DNA of 64,000 bases from Flammulina velutipes (lineage: Eukaryota > Basidiomycota > Agaricomycetes > Agaricales > Physalacriaceae). Shown piece by piece: positions 10,617 through 21,885 of the stretch. Location of the stretch: the NCBI GenBank assembly GCA_011800155.1, contig CM022374.1:372001-436000 (forward strand), in the 5' to 3' direction. The notes under the pieces were generated by a model. It made no database searches. It was not told the origin of the DNA and was given only the letters and a program-made list of their open reading frames with translations. Position numbers and translations under genes: made by a program. Within the stretch, counting starts at the first letter, position 1. Each line of letters opens with the position of its first letter.

Positions 10617-12605
10617 CAAGATCGACGCCACATTTAGCAAGTTGTGTATTCTCATCGGGCCGACCTTGCCGAGCGGACGCCACTTCTTATTTGATCGATT
10701 CTGAGACTTGCTCATTACCACCACGAACTGATTGACACTGAATAGGGGTTTATCGCCTCTCAGGCTGTCGACAACGAGTTGTCATATAACTACGTTAAGA
10801 GTAGGCTCGTCCTATTTGTCTTCTGGATAGGTTATCCTGACATGATTCCAGAATCACCGCCATGGATGCTCTTCCCCTTGAGCTGATTGAAATCGTTGTA
10901 GACAAGCTTGCAGAGGACACTACGGACGATACCACACACAAGTCCCTCAAAGCATGTTCTCTCGTCTCCCACTCGTTCCTCCTATGTGCTCGCGCGCATC
11001 TCTTCAAGACAGTCTACTTGCGGAAACACAAGCATAGAGATATACCGATTACTACCGCCGCAGCTTCTTCCCCTGTCTCCCGCTCAAAGCTCTGGCGTGC
11101 TCGCGCGCATCTCAGCAACACAGGTCTCTTGCGGAAATACAAGAATAGCGCCGTACCGATTACCGCTGCAGTATCTTCGCCTACGCTAGCTCTCGTGAAG
11201 AGTCTGACAATCGATTTCTCTCCCTTTGGCTCGAAATCGCGTAAACCGTATCCATCCATTGGGAGCACCGTAGGATTCCCCACGAGCTTGGCAGCGTTCA
11301 CCGCGCTGGAGAACCTCACCTTGATGCACCTCTCCTGGGATCCATGGACCACGGACGCCTTACTACAACATCTGCAGACTGGACCACAGATCTTCCATGT
11401 ACTCCTCTTAGAGGCGATACAATTCCCCTGCACCTCGGACTTATGCTCTATCGTTCGCACGTCGCCTTAGCTACGAATCCTCTCGTGCGTGGGGGTGTAT
11501 CTCCCGAGTGGTGGGGGCTGCTCTGAGCAGCATGTTTGGGACCACATCGAGATACTGGGGCTGGTCATTCTGCATGTGGTGTTCCGGATGTTTGTTCGTG
11601 GGTCGATGGAGAACGATTATAGGTTGTTGAAGGCTATATTGGATCCTGAACAGTGTCCAAAGGCCCTTCCGAAGCTGCGTTGGATCTTGTTTTTGGTGGA
11701 TGCGCTGGCGGACACAGATTTGTTTGACGAACTTTTGGAGATGACGGAGGGGACGGTGACGGAGCTTACTATGTTCTTTCCTGTTGTACCTGGTGAGTTC
11801 AAGCATAGGACCCGTTTGTTTATTATTTGACTGTTATAGCGACCTGCCCCCGAAATCTCCATATCTCTCATCTACATTTTCTCCGGCTGGAATTGTCTTC
11901 GTGGGAATCCACCGCCCGGTATCCCACTCAAGACGCTATCAAGACGTTACAGCGCATTCGAGGATGCTTGGAGCAGGATCTGAAGTATTGGCTGAAGCGC
12001 TTGGAAATGCAGCTTTCCCAGTGTATCGTCCTGCCACTCGGAAAGACCTCTACCTCGATGGAACAGGCCTGGGAAGATTTTTTCGAGAATTTGGCTTCGT
12101 CTGATAGGTTTGGGGAGCTGGAAGAGGTTCAGTTGAACTTTGCGACTGATGTGGGTATGGATAATATATGGAGAGTTGGACGTGGAATAGTTTTGAGTCT
12201 TTGAAGCGTAATGGGGTCAGCGTAACGATGTCCTTGATTCCACCGTAGTAGTTATATTTTAGTAGGCCTGATACGTCCTTCATGAAGCGATTTCGACGCG
12301 GCCAGTGAGAGGTGTAACGAATCATAGAGATGACTTTTTGGAACGAGCACGTGGCGCACGATTTCTTGTTTTCGACTTCCATCATCGTTCTTCTCAACTG
12401 CATTCCGTCGAGATTCCAACATGCGCGCATCTTTAATACGACGAGCGCAATCTATTAGCAGTCGACCGCTTAACCTTCAAGATGCCAGCGCGTCGCTACT
12501 TCCGCCCATTCCGTACGCGAAGCAACCTATCCGTTAGGGTATAAGGGCTAACGTTTGACATCCGTAGGCTATACCGACAACTACTGCGCGCGCATCGCAA
12601 CCTAG
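10617..12605 (+). repeat. Tandem duplication, copy 2
   Basis: This is the second copy of the unit described at 8727. It carries the disabled F-box copy followed by the beginning of the complete SDHAF3 gene, so the ancestral order was F-box then SDHAF3. Confidence 0.85.
10862..12240 (+). pseudogene. F-box/leucine-rich-like protein B, disabled tandem copy
   Basis: The frame starts MDALPLELIEIIVDKLAED-like at the ATG at 10862 and follows copy A closely. It has three lesions or changes. First, the CCT CAG of copy A is CCT TAG here (11468-11470), a premature stop after 202 codons. Second, a net +2 nt change near 12160 shifts the last residues out of the copy A frame. Third, there is an internal direct duplication of about 108 nt: the segment with ARAHLFKTVYLRKHKH is followed by a diverged repeat with ARAHLSNTGLLRKYKN. 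The intron after VVP is preserved with good splice sites. A truncated N-terminal protein could still be made, but the leucine-rich part would be lost. Confidence 0.8.
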
Positions 12606-12994
12606 CACCGGAAATGCGCTCCTTGGGGGACGACTACGTCAAAGCAGGTAATGCCGCCAGTTAAACGCGCTGAGACATCGTCCTCCAACCCGACAAGTTT
12701 AGAATTCCGAAGACACAGGGAAACGACGAACCCGCTGCATATTATCGGGTTCCTATCGCAGTGGAAAATGTATTTGGAGGCGCTTCCTGGCGCGAAAGAC
12801 GCTGCGCATGCGTTTACGGGGAAGAAGCTAGATGTGCAGTTGCTGGAAAAGGTGCGTGTCTCTTGGCTTTACTTGGATGTGCAACCTAACGCGTTTGAAA
12901 GATGTCGCCAGAGCAGATTGGACAGCTGTATGAGTTGATGAACGCGACGAAGGAGGTGTGGAAAGAGGGAGATAGCGATCAATCGTCTTCGTAA
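12421..12994 (+). CDS. SDHAF3: Succinate dehydrogenase assembly factor 3 (ACN9 family, LYR protein)
   Basis: Four exons (12421-12512, 12568-12647, 12703-12851, 12902-12994) give 137 residues, typical for the family. The N-terminus MRASLIRRAQSISSRP is basic and Ser-rich, as in a mitochondrial presequence. It is followed by PPIPLYRQLLRAHRNL (LYR motif), EMRSLGDDYVKAEFRRHR, NPLHIIGFLSQWKMYLE, and a C-terminal helix MSPEQIGQLYELM. Splice phases 2, 1 and 0 all close correctly. Family members act in the mitochondrial matrix to mature the iron-sulfur subunit of succinate dehydrogenase. The first exon and intron also exist as a decayed partial copy at 10382. Confidence 0.92.
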
Positions 12995-13190
12995 CTTAGC
13001 AAGATGTAGAATTGTGCGTTCTACTTTTTCGACTCCTTTCGTCTACTAATGCGCTTATAGATCACGAGTACTTGCTATTGCTTGTAATTCCATCCCGTGC
13101 CCCGTCACGTTATACGAGAGGAGTATACTTGCCCCGGAGTGACATATATAACGCCCACCATCGCCGTCCGACGTGTCTCTTAGCCCCACC

Positions 13191-14026
13191 ATGTCCCAAA
13201 CCGCCGTTCGTCGCCTCTTGGCTGTAGTCGAGAAATACTGACAAGAAATAATAGGCCATTCCCTCAGCCACCAGCCCTTACTCTGACTTATCCAGTGTTC
13301 ATAATGCGCTGTTCCAGGCTAAAGCACAGAAAGGTGCGTTGTATCCTTCTTTGAGGCTCTCTTTCTCATACGGCGATAGGCTTGACCTTTGACGAAATCG
13401 CCAAATCTATTGGCAAGGACGAAGTTTGGCTCGCAGCAGCATTTTATGGCCAAGTACGCACTCTTAGCTTCTGAGAACGCTTCCAGGACCAACCGATATT
13501 ATAGGCCAAGTTTTCTGAGGAGGAACTGAAGAAGCTTTCTGAGATTCTCGAGCTCGACCATTCAAGCCTTGACGGGATGTTGGGCGCCCACTGGTATCCG
13601 AACCGTGGCCTTGGGCCTGTGCCACCTACCGATCCAGTCATCTATCGTCTATTCGAAGTAGGTCATCTCACCTGGTATCGTTAATGTAGTATTGATCCCA
13701 GATAGGGCGTTATGGTATACGGACATGCTATCAAGGTATGTCGTCTTATCGCCGACGAGAAACGGGCAGCTGATCCATCTCTTGCAGGCCGTCATCCACG
13801 AGAAGGTAATGCTCTGCGCGACGTTGGTATATTTAATAACTGACCACCGTAGTTTGGGGATGGAATTATGTCGATGATTGACTGCAAGGTGAACATTGAG
13901 AAGAAGCCTGATCCCAAGGGAGATCGCATTTTATTGACCTTTGAGTGAGCGACGTTCTTTTCCTTCTGGTAGCAGCACAGTAACCGAATTGACAGCGGCA
14001 AATTCTTGCCATATTCCAAGTGGTAG
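13191..14026 (+). CDS. CYN1: Cyanate hydratase (cyanase)
   Basis: Spliced exons give FDEIAKSIGKDEVWLAAAF, AKFSEEELKKLSEILEL, DPVIYRLFE, GVMVYGHAIK, AVIHEK, FGDGIMSMIDCKVNIE and the family-typical end GKFLPYSKW. The catalytic Arg and Glu are in YRLFE, and the catalytic Ser is in FGDGIMS. Cyanase converts cyanate plus bicarbonate to carbon dioxide and carbamate, which breaks down to ammonia; it works as a cytosolic decamer. The gene is cut into about eight exons, including a 30-nt exon (13706-13735) and an 18-nt exon (13788-13805). The first intron is uncertain: the donor may be GTTCGT after MSQTA (49 nt) or GTAGTC after RRLLA (31 nt). Both keep frame; I prefer the longer one. Stop TAG is at 14024-14026. 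Confidence 0.93.
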
Positions 14027-14123
14027 AGAGTGTACACGTAGCTGAATTAGAATACGAGGCCGGCGGTTACATATGTAAATTGTAAAATAATTAAATTCAT
14101 TATCCTCCTTGTCTTGAACGTCC

Positions 14124-16370
14124 ATGCCACCCGTTCTGCCCAGCAAACGGTACTTGTCCAGGCTTCATCGTAGCGCGCAGCTGCTCACAGAAACACAGAT
14201 TTATCCAGATATACGACAGCCTACCGCCAGACAAGCAGAGAGAACTCGTCGAAAGCCATATTGGACCGGCGTTGGACAAGGGGCCTCGGAAACAGGCAAA
14301 ACGAGGTATCCAGCCTTGCTGAACGCGTCTTCTGGCCTTTTCTTACCAGAGCTCTAGTCGTGCACTCTGCCTCCCGGTTCAAACGCCGACAAGCTGCGAT
14401 TCCGGTGCTCGCCTACAGAGCAAAGCGTCGGGAACTCAACGAACTCATCGCCGACCTCGCGCGCGACGCGAAATGCGCGGCGGTGAAGGAACGGTCCAAC
14501 CGCGATGCGCTGATGACTGAAATCATCCACACAATCACGACGTGGCTCGCCGACATTTGGATCGCGGTGTACGAGCACCACGTCCACTTTGACGAAGCGC
14601 ACGCTTCGCTGCTCTTTATAGCCCAGACTATCAAGAAACTGGGAGATGGATCGCGGGTTGGCGGGTGCGTAGAGCTGTCGTGTCTGTTCCGCGTGTGCTG
14701 ACCGCAAGTAAAGGTGTTCGTGTGCCACAAAGACATACCAAGTCGTGCTCGACATCCACAATCTGAAAGACGAAAAGGTCAAACGGTTCGACTTCCACGG
14801 CCCTCAACACCTTAATCGTGTCATATTATGGATGTGGCGCGAGCTGTTCGTGTCGATGTCGGTTGCCAACTCCCAGCGCTCGCGTAGGCAGATCCCTCCT
14901 ATGCTGGACGACATCGAGGATGAGCTCGGATGGAAGGCCATTCCGCGTATACTGTACGGTGGACAACCTGGTGCGTTCCAAAGTGCATCGGCAGGATGAC
15001 TACTCAATCTCCGTCTAGCTTCAGGTGAAGATGATGAAGAGGAGCAAGAGGACGAAGGAGAAGATGACTGGGAGGACCTAGACGAGGACGATGACTACGA
15101 TGAAGACGATCTCGACGACGAGCTCGATTCACAAACCGGCGAAGTCAGATGCACTTGCAGCCTCCATGCCTCCCATTGGTCATCCCAAGTAAATCGCCAA
15201 CGATTAAATGTTCGCAGGATCGTCAAGGTTCGCTTGGAAAACTTGTTCGCTGTTGTGCCGTCGCGGTCATTGTACTGTGTACTACGCGGATTGGGCTCTA
15301 ACGATCTCCTCGGGACACTATCGAAAATCGCAACAAACAGTTCGGACAACCTCGTGGCTGCACTGGATATCTACGCGACAGAGAGTCGTACCAAGAGTAT
15401 CCTCCGCTTGCTCGACGAACACTCCCATCTCCTCCGTCCTCGAGACTCCGCAACCCTCCAAATCGCGCTCATTTCACTGACCGCCGACCCCACCGCCCGC
15501 GTCAAAGCGCTAGCCATCGTCGAGCGCGAGATGTGCGAGACCATCCAGATGGTCTTTGCTGCGATCCGCAGCGCGTTCCACCGTATCGACGAGCCCAAGT
15601 ACGTTGCGGACATGAACCGGATTCTGAAACTATCGGGGTCGCAGCAGCGCGCCGAGCGGATTGAACGCTGGCTCGACGAGGTAGTGACGCCGTCTTCGGG
15701 GCCTCTCCAGGCTGTTGCGTTTGCAGCGATGATGATGGGTATTCCGGCGCCTGGGCTGGATGAGGGCGAGGACCCGGACTTTTTGGGACATTTGGATTTG
15801 GACCCGAACGATCCGGTTATGCAGGATTTGAGGGAGGAGCTGCGGCCGCCGTTTGGGGAGAGGTTCGAGGGGTGGAATGAGGTTGCGAGTGCGTTCAAGG
15901 GGAGCACGTCGACGTTGACGAGGGTGTATAGCAAGCTGGTGCAGGTTATGCCGTTCTTGAAGGCGGCGGATGTGACGGAGTGTATGCAGTCGAGGTGTGT
16001 GTGTTTCGTCTTCTTCTTCTTCTTCAGATAATACTGACCCTTTGGATTGGGAAGGATATCGGACAGGCCGAGCAAGCGTCACGTGGGAGACGCACTGGCG
16101 ACGTTGTCGTCGTTCGCGACTGTGCAGAGGAAGAAGGCGGCGTTGCGTGCTGAGAACAAGAAGCGGAAGGCACAGCAACAGCAGGCTCCTCGTGCTGTTG
16201 TGGATGATGATGAGCCACCGCCTTTGGAGCCTATTGATGATGCGGCAGCGCCCTTTGGGGGTTTGTCGGGAGGGTTTAGCTTTTCGTTTAATTTGCCGCC
16301 TCCTCTGGCTCCTGCGCCTGCACCACCGGCGCAGTATCCTAACTTTGGTGGGATTGATGATGTAGATTGA
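14124..16370 (+). CDS. Unrecognised acidic, probably nuclear protein
   Basis: I do not recognise the family. Splicing gives MPPVLPSKRFIQIYDSLPPD at the start, a helical region (RRELNELIADLARDAKCAAV), then VVLDIHNLKDEKVKRFDFHG. A very acidic Glu/Asp tract around 15030-15120 follows, then a long helical domain containing NLFAVVPSRSLYCVLRGLG and a C-terminus rich in Lys/Arg (KKAALRAENKKRKAQ), Pro and Phe-Gly, ending FGGIDDVD. Five or six short introns are needed. The junction near 15190-15228 is the least certain. The acidic tract plus basic cluster suggests a nuclear protein, but this is inference. The 3' end and flank are partly copied at 18515-18725. Confidence 0.65.
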
Positions 16371-16625
16371 GATTGAGAGTGGATGCTTTTTTGAACGCTG
16401 CTTTGCTGAGATGTAATCGTATTTTACTGATTCGTACTAAATGAGTCTCCCGTAGGCAAATACGACCGCTACGCTATAACTGAATTCTTGCTGCTCTTCT
16501 GAAGTGGGGAGGTGTTCACGGTCTTTGGTTGGCAAGATTTGAGGTGACTACTATGCACTCATGGATGGTATCTCTTTCCTATGAAGTATGTTCAACGGGA
16601 ACTTCCGGGGACAGGTTACTCGCTC
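16330..16625 (+). repeat. Dispersed duplicate, copy 1 (3' flank of 14124 gene and F-box promoter)
   Basis: The segment with GATTGAGATTGAGAGTGGAT, GAACGCTGCTTTGCTGAGAT and CGGGAACTTCCGGGGA recurs in the same order at 18515-18725. The intergenic interval 16371-16682 contains no gene. Confidence 0.8.
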
Positions 16626-16682
16626 GGAGGCAGTTCGGAATCAATCATCTTCTTGTCCTCTCCCCGCCACCATTTGCTAGAC

Positions 16683-18436
16683 ATGAGTAGTAAGTACGCT
16701 GTATACGCTACCTGTCCTTCCAATATACTAAATTCTTCATTATAGATTCCCCTTGTTCTCGCTGCGGACTGCGTCCAAAGCCCATTCGTCGCATAGATCA
16801 ACCATCCCCATACGCGGCGTACTTCAATGGCATTCCATTAGACCAAAATCCCAGTGCCACGCCTTCGACGCGAGCTGAAATCGAAGCCTTCATTCACAAG
16901 ATGGAGAATGACCTGCTGGACTTCGATGCAGACATTGCGCACGTTGAAGAAGCGTTGCGCCTCCTCAAGCAACAGCGCGAAGCCGGAGAGTCGTTTGTAG
17001 CTCGACATAAGAGCATCCTTAGTCGGCTCCATTCGCTTCCACCGGAGGTTATGCTCGAGATATTCCGCCACTGCCTCGACCAGGATCTGCGACTGGTACT
17101 CGATCGTCCGGGGTACTCTTTGTGGCGTCCAGATCTACCTGCCCCATGGGTTCTGTCAGCGGTATGCCGTCGATGGAGGGTCATCCTCAGGCAATCACCG
17201 TCTTACTGGTCGTCCTTCACAGTCGGACAGAAGTTGCAACCTTTGGAGGACGCTCTGGAGTTGTCTCGAGAAGTACCACTACGTTTCCGCCTCAAATTTG
17301 AAAACAGTGGAGAATCCTGTAAACGAGCCCTCGTGAAACATTCATCACGTTGGGAAACCATTCTCATTTCCGCCACACACGACACATTCGTCAGCTTCGG
17401 CCACCTTGATCGTTTACCCATTCTCAAAAAGTTGGGTATAATGCTGGAGGCAACCTGGGATGCAGAACGAAACGAGTTCAGGGAACCTGAGCACATCATG
17501 GATCTCACTACCGCCCTTTCACCTTTCAGCGACTGTCCACAACTCGAGGAATTGATCATCACCATGGATGAAGCCATCTGGGTGACCCAGAGTGCTTTAC
17601 ATACCACATCTCTTCCAATCCCCTGGTCGAACCTCTCCAAGCTCACGGTGCTCTTGGAACCTCAATCAAGCCACATCGTCCGCTCCTTATTGCTTGCTTG
17701 CGCCAACTTGCGCCAACTTGATATTGAGGGCTTCACCGACGTTGAGCGCACCATCGATGTTCCCGTCGAACCGCTATTGATACACTCAGGCATCACATCC
17801 TTAAAGCTGACTAATGCCTATTATCTCCTCGAGCACATCGAACTCTCCACACTCACAGATCTTTCTATCCAAGCCGGCGCGCCTTGGGATCATCTTCCAT
17901 TCATCTCTAGGCATCGTCGCAGCATCTCCCATATCGAGCTCACGCTATATACCTTCCATAAAAGTAGTGAAGACGACTGGGATTCTGCGGCACACATACT
18001 CCCAGACCTGGTTCACTTCACCACCCATCTCTACTCTATGTCTAGTTATTCCTTGAATATTCTTTCACAATTTCTGGGACACAAGCTGCGAACGCTCACC
18101 GTATACCCACATCGCCATCTAGTGGAATTCTGCAAATATGTGGATATCCTTCCCCTCATTTCATCTCGTTGGTCGGCGCGCACATTGCAGACACTCGAGA
18201 TCTATTCTGAACGAACAATGGACGGGCATTTCTTTACCGATCATCCTGTCTTCTCTACCCTCCAGAAAGCCGACCTTCCAAGCGCGGTCAGCAGGATGAT
18301 TGAAGATTCGAACATGATCAAGGCGCTACGGGGTTTCAAAGAGGAAGGTCTGGAGGTCAGCATCAACGACATCCGTAAGTCCTTCGTCGACTCCTCTTAT
18401 ACCCCTTCGCTCACATATTGCAGCATTGTCAGATAG
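16683..18436 (+). CDS. F-box protein (Agaricomycete type) C1
   Basis: The start is the ATG at 16683 in a 7-nt coding exon (ATGAGTA), spliced across 16690-16745 to SPCSRCGLRPKPIRR. The same structure in the paralogue at 21886 supports it. A coiled-coil stretch (DIAHVEEALRLLKQQREAGE) precedes the F-box, which reads LPPEVMLEIFRHCLD and then WVLSAVCRRWRVILRQSPSYW. The rest is a long leucine-rich region without introns, ending SIVR. The total is about 565 residues. Such proteins are presumed SCF substrate adaptors; they form very large families in mushrooms. Identity with the paralogue is high throughout, including upstream sequence. Confidence 0.85.
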
Positions 18437-18514
18437 ATCAGCATTACTGTACATGTGAAGGATGATCGATGATACTTTGTCAAATTTGCACTATCGTACT
18501 TACTGATTCGCATC

Positions 18515-18725
18515 CTAACTTTGGTGTGATTGATGTAGATTGAGATTGAGAGTGGATATTTTTTTGAACGCTGCTTTGCTGAGATGTAATCGTATTTTAC
18601 TGATTCGTACTAAATGACAGATTCTTGCTACCTTTTTGTGAGGGCCTTTGGTTGGCAAGATTTGAGATAATAAATATATCTGTTCCATGGAGTTGTTGAG
18701 TACGTTCAGCGGGAACTTCCGGGGA
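18515..18725 (+). repeat. Dispersed duplicate, copy 2 (relic of neighbouring 3' end)
   Basis: This repeats the last codons and 3' flank of the gene ending at 16370, plus the element upstream of the F-box genes (GCGGGAACTTCCGGGGAAG). It is not coding here. A further partial match to the upstream element lies at about 21807, before the second F-box gene. The remainder of the 18437-18904 gap holds nothing else I can identify. Confidence 0.75.
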
Positions 18726-18904
18726 AGAAGGTCGGGATCAAAAAAATTGGATGGGCAAGTGGACTGAGTCTGTGGTTGACCTTGTACCATGACCGACCTC
18801 AGCACCCGAGCTAACTCTGATCAGCGAGAACGCACTCCTCCCTTCCACCTCCAAACTTGACTCTCTACTAGCTTGCACTCCAACCATTCAAGCAAACCAC
18901 ACAA

Positions 18905-21133
18905 ATGGAGGTCGCAGAGATCTATGCCAACGTCGTCGAAGATTCGGAAGGACATTACCAAGTCGGCATGGATCCCTGCAAATTTTTCGAGGAGTTCATG
19001 CCTTGGGGCAAGGACATTCCCCTGGACTTTAAACAAGCTAAGCTTCCTGAGGTTGCGCGCAAAAAACTTTGTTCTGTACCCCCGAGAGAAGGCGAGGACG
19101 AGTCCTCGATGTACACGAAATATGTAAGTCGTTGTCTTAGGCTCCAACGACATGCCTCTAACGTTAACACTAGCAAATGGCATTTGCAGAGTGGCCTCCT
19201 TCTGGCCGTCGTTCCGAGTTCCGGGCGTTCCCCAATGATGACGACCCAAGCTGTGACGGTCTCAGAGTCGACCTGGCTACCTACGATAAAGAACATAAAT
19301 CTTCTTCGAAAGCCAACAATTTTGCGATCATGCAGACTCAAGTCACATTCAAGCCTCGTCTCGACTACGATCCTTTCCAAGATCCTTCCAACGGCGAGAG
19401 CTTTGACGACGTAGAACCGTCCACCTCCCAGTCGGAGGAAATGCGGGGTCAGATTACCGCCTATGCTGGCATTTCCCTCGCCATGTCTTACAGAACCCAC
19501 CTCTTCACTGTGGCTATCTTTCACTCCAGGGCCCGCCTCATACGCTGGGATCGATCTAGTGCCATTGTTAGTCACAGCTTCGACTACACGCAACACCCGG
19601 ACATTCTGGCCGAGTTCTATCTTCGATATGAACAGCTCTCCGATCCTGAGCGTGGCTTCGACCGCACTGTAACGAGGATCAAGGACAAAGATGCCCTAGT
19701 CTTGGAGGCCCTTGAACAGTTCAATCGTTATGAGAGAGACTATTGGCACGCCCTTTCTGGCCCGCGCCGGATGGTTGTCGAGCGACCTGAGGTGTGGTAC
19801 AACGTCCAGATAGGGAACGAGAACTTCATCGTTCCCAATCCACTGTACGACCGTCATTGCTGTGACGTCTTTACTCGCGCAACTCGACGCTCCCTTGCCT
19901 ATCACGTCTCCCAGAAGCGCGTTTGCTTCATCAAAGACTACTGGTACGAACCATCACCGCGTGCAGAACCCGAGGTCTATATCTACGACCGTCTCAAGGC
20001 TCACAATGTTCGCAACATCGCCGATAAGGTCGCGGGCGGAGATGTACCAAACTGCATCACTTGGAAAGCCATTCCGGGTCGTTCCCAAATGCGCCTCCAC
20101 CGCTTGGCTCTCGGGACAATCGCTCGCGAACTAGCCACCTTCGGCTGGGCCAAGGTCTTACTGACTTGTTTGGCAGATGCTGCTGAAGGTACGTTTTCAG
20201 TAGTCTCGGTCCAGACGCATACTCATTTTTGGGACAGCCATTAGCGATGCATACCACAGCGCAGGTGTGATGCATAGGGATCTTAGTGCGTCTAATATCA
20301 TGATCCACCGGAATTCAGAAACAGGCGAATGGAAGGGAATAGTCATCGACTGGGACCTCTGTGTCATCCTCGATCGTGCGGGCGACCTCCAGGCTCGCAG
20401 TAGCAAGTCGGTAAATTCTTGATGATTCGTTATTTTCTTTAGCGATCTGAAGAAAACACCACAGGGCACCTATCAGTTCATCTCCGCTCACATTCTCTCC
20501 GGTAGACCTGGACACACCCTTGTGGATGATCTGGAATCCATTATCTGGGTGCTCATGTACATGGCACTATTCTACCTCCCATTTGAGTGTGATCTTCCCC
20601 CGGAAGCTGCCGTCGCGTATGGTTCCCCGAAGAGCCTCTACGGCTATGTTGCCAGTATCTTTGATAGCTCTCCGGCACTGGCAGGAATTATGAAGACCAA
20701 TTTCCTCAGATCATGGGCTAGTGGAGACTGTCCTCGATTCGCCATTGCCGGCCTCACTACGCTCTTCGTCGAAATGGCCAATACGTTTCGGTCCCGTTAC
20801 GATATTGGCGAGGTGTCCGCAGTACTACATGACCACGACTGGTTCATCTCTACTTTGCGTACCACCGCAAAGGCTATGCCCCCTCCTGGTGTATCGGAAA
20901 GAGCCATCTTCACTACTCAGCCAAAGTTTGATTTCGCGCCCAATATGATGATTGGTGACGGTCCTGGGATGCGCAAGACTATTGTTAGCGGACTTCATCC
21001 CAGTAGGGTGGATGGACTGGATGGCCGAAAGCGTAGCAATAGAGATGAGGGCAAGGGACAGTCTCAGGTCAAAAGGGTGAAGTCACAGCAAGGTGATTTA
21101 GGTTCGACGAAGAAGCGCAGCAAGAAGACTTAA
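18905..21133 (+). CDS. FunK1-type fungal protein kinase
   Basis: The start is the ATG at 18905, with three GT-AG introns. The kinase core is FunK1-like: the catalytic loop reads VMHRDLSASNIMI, the metal-binding Asp is in VIDWDLCV (replacing DFG), and GTYQFISAHIL follows, spliced from KS|GTYQF. The N-terminal part contains RGQITAYAGISLAMSYRTHL and RLIRWDRSSAIVSHSF, typical of the family. The C-terminus is basic (RKRSNRDEGKGQ, TKKRSKKT), suggesting nuclear localisation. FunK1 kinases are fungal-specific, expanded in multicellular mushrooms, and mostly of unknown substrate. The gene sits between two nearly identical F-box genes and just after a duplicated spacer, so it was probably placed there by local duplication or insertion. 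Confidence 0.9.
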
Positions 21134-21885
21134 GTAGGTAGATCATTTCTCAATTACACACATGATAGGCAGTTTACTTCTTGGTTCTCGGGGGAGTGCA
21201 GCCGCTGCAGCGTCAATGAATCGTCTCCATTCGACTGTCAAGGTATCACGCTCTCAAACGAAAACCAGACCCACAGAGTCATCATTGTGATGAGCTCACT
21301 CGTGGCTCAGAAGGGGTAGTTTTGCGGGAATATTGATTGGGTGTGTCTCGTCGACAGGCCGTTAACACCATAGGCGGATGTGTTGGCGAGTGACGTGGTC
21401 TTGAGCTTGTACATCAGGGCTTGCAGCAAGTCTATCAGACTGCAAACAACGATGAGGGAGAACTGTGCACAATGAATAAGGTGATTTACCTTTTGAAAGT
21501 GTGGCAAGAGGTCTCCCAGCTCCACCCATCAATGCCATTGAAGCTTCGCAAAGGCTAGCAAAGATAGGAATTCAAATAAATCAACCAGAGTGGTAACACG
21601 ACATACAAGCATGCTATTCAATTGTCGCGCAACGATTAGTTTGGCGAAGATCGTTTTGCAGAACAACGCGGACTCGCCTATTCATTTGCATAAAATTCAG
21701 CTAGACGCGAAGAAGAAGGCGAAATGAATTGAATTGGTACCACTCACGCTGCTTGAGCCACCGAGTGATTTGAGACAATTAACATATTTTTTCCATCAAG
21801 TTATGTTCAACGGGAACTTCCGAAGGAGTTCGGAATCAATGATTATGAACGGCTTCTTGTCTTCGCCCGCCATCATTTGCTAGAC
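21134..21885. other. Intergenic region before second F-box gene
   Basis: No gene is supported. From about 21800 it matches the upstream region of the first F-box gene (GTTCAACGGGAACTTCCG, then TTCGGAATCAAT). Confidence 0.5.

Noticed and set aside
21307..21525. Short minus-strand frame with a plausible end
   Set aside because: It starts at GTG, has an in-frame stop just upstream, and a tempting intron does not keep frame.
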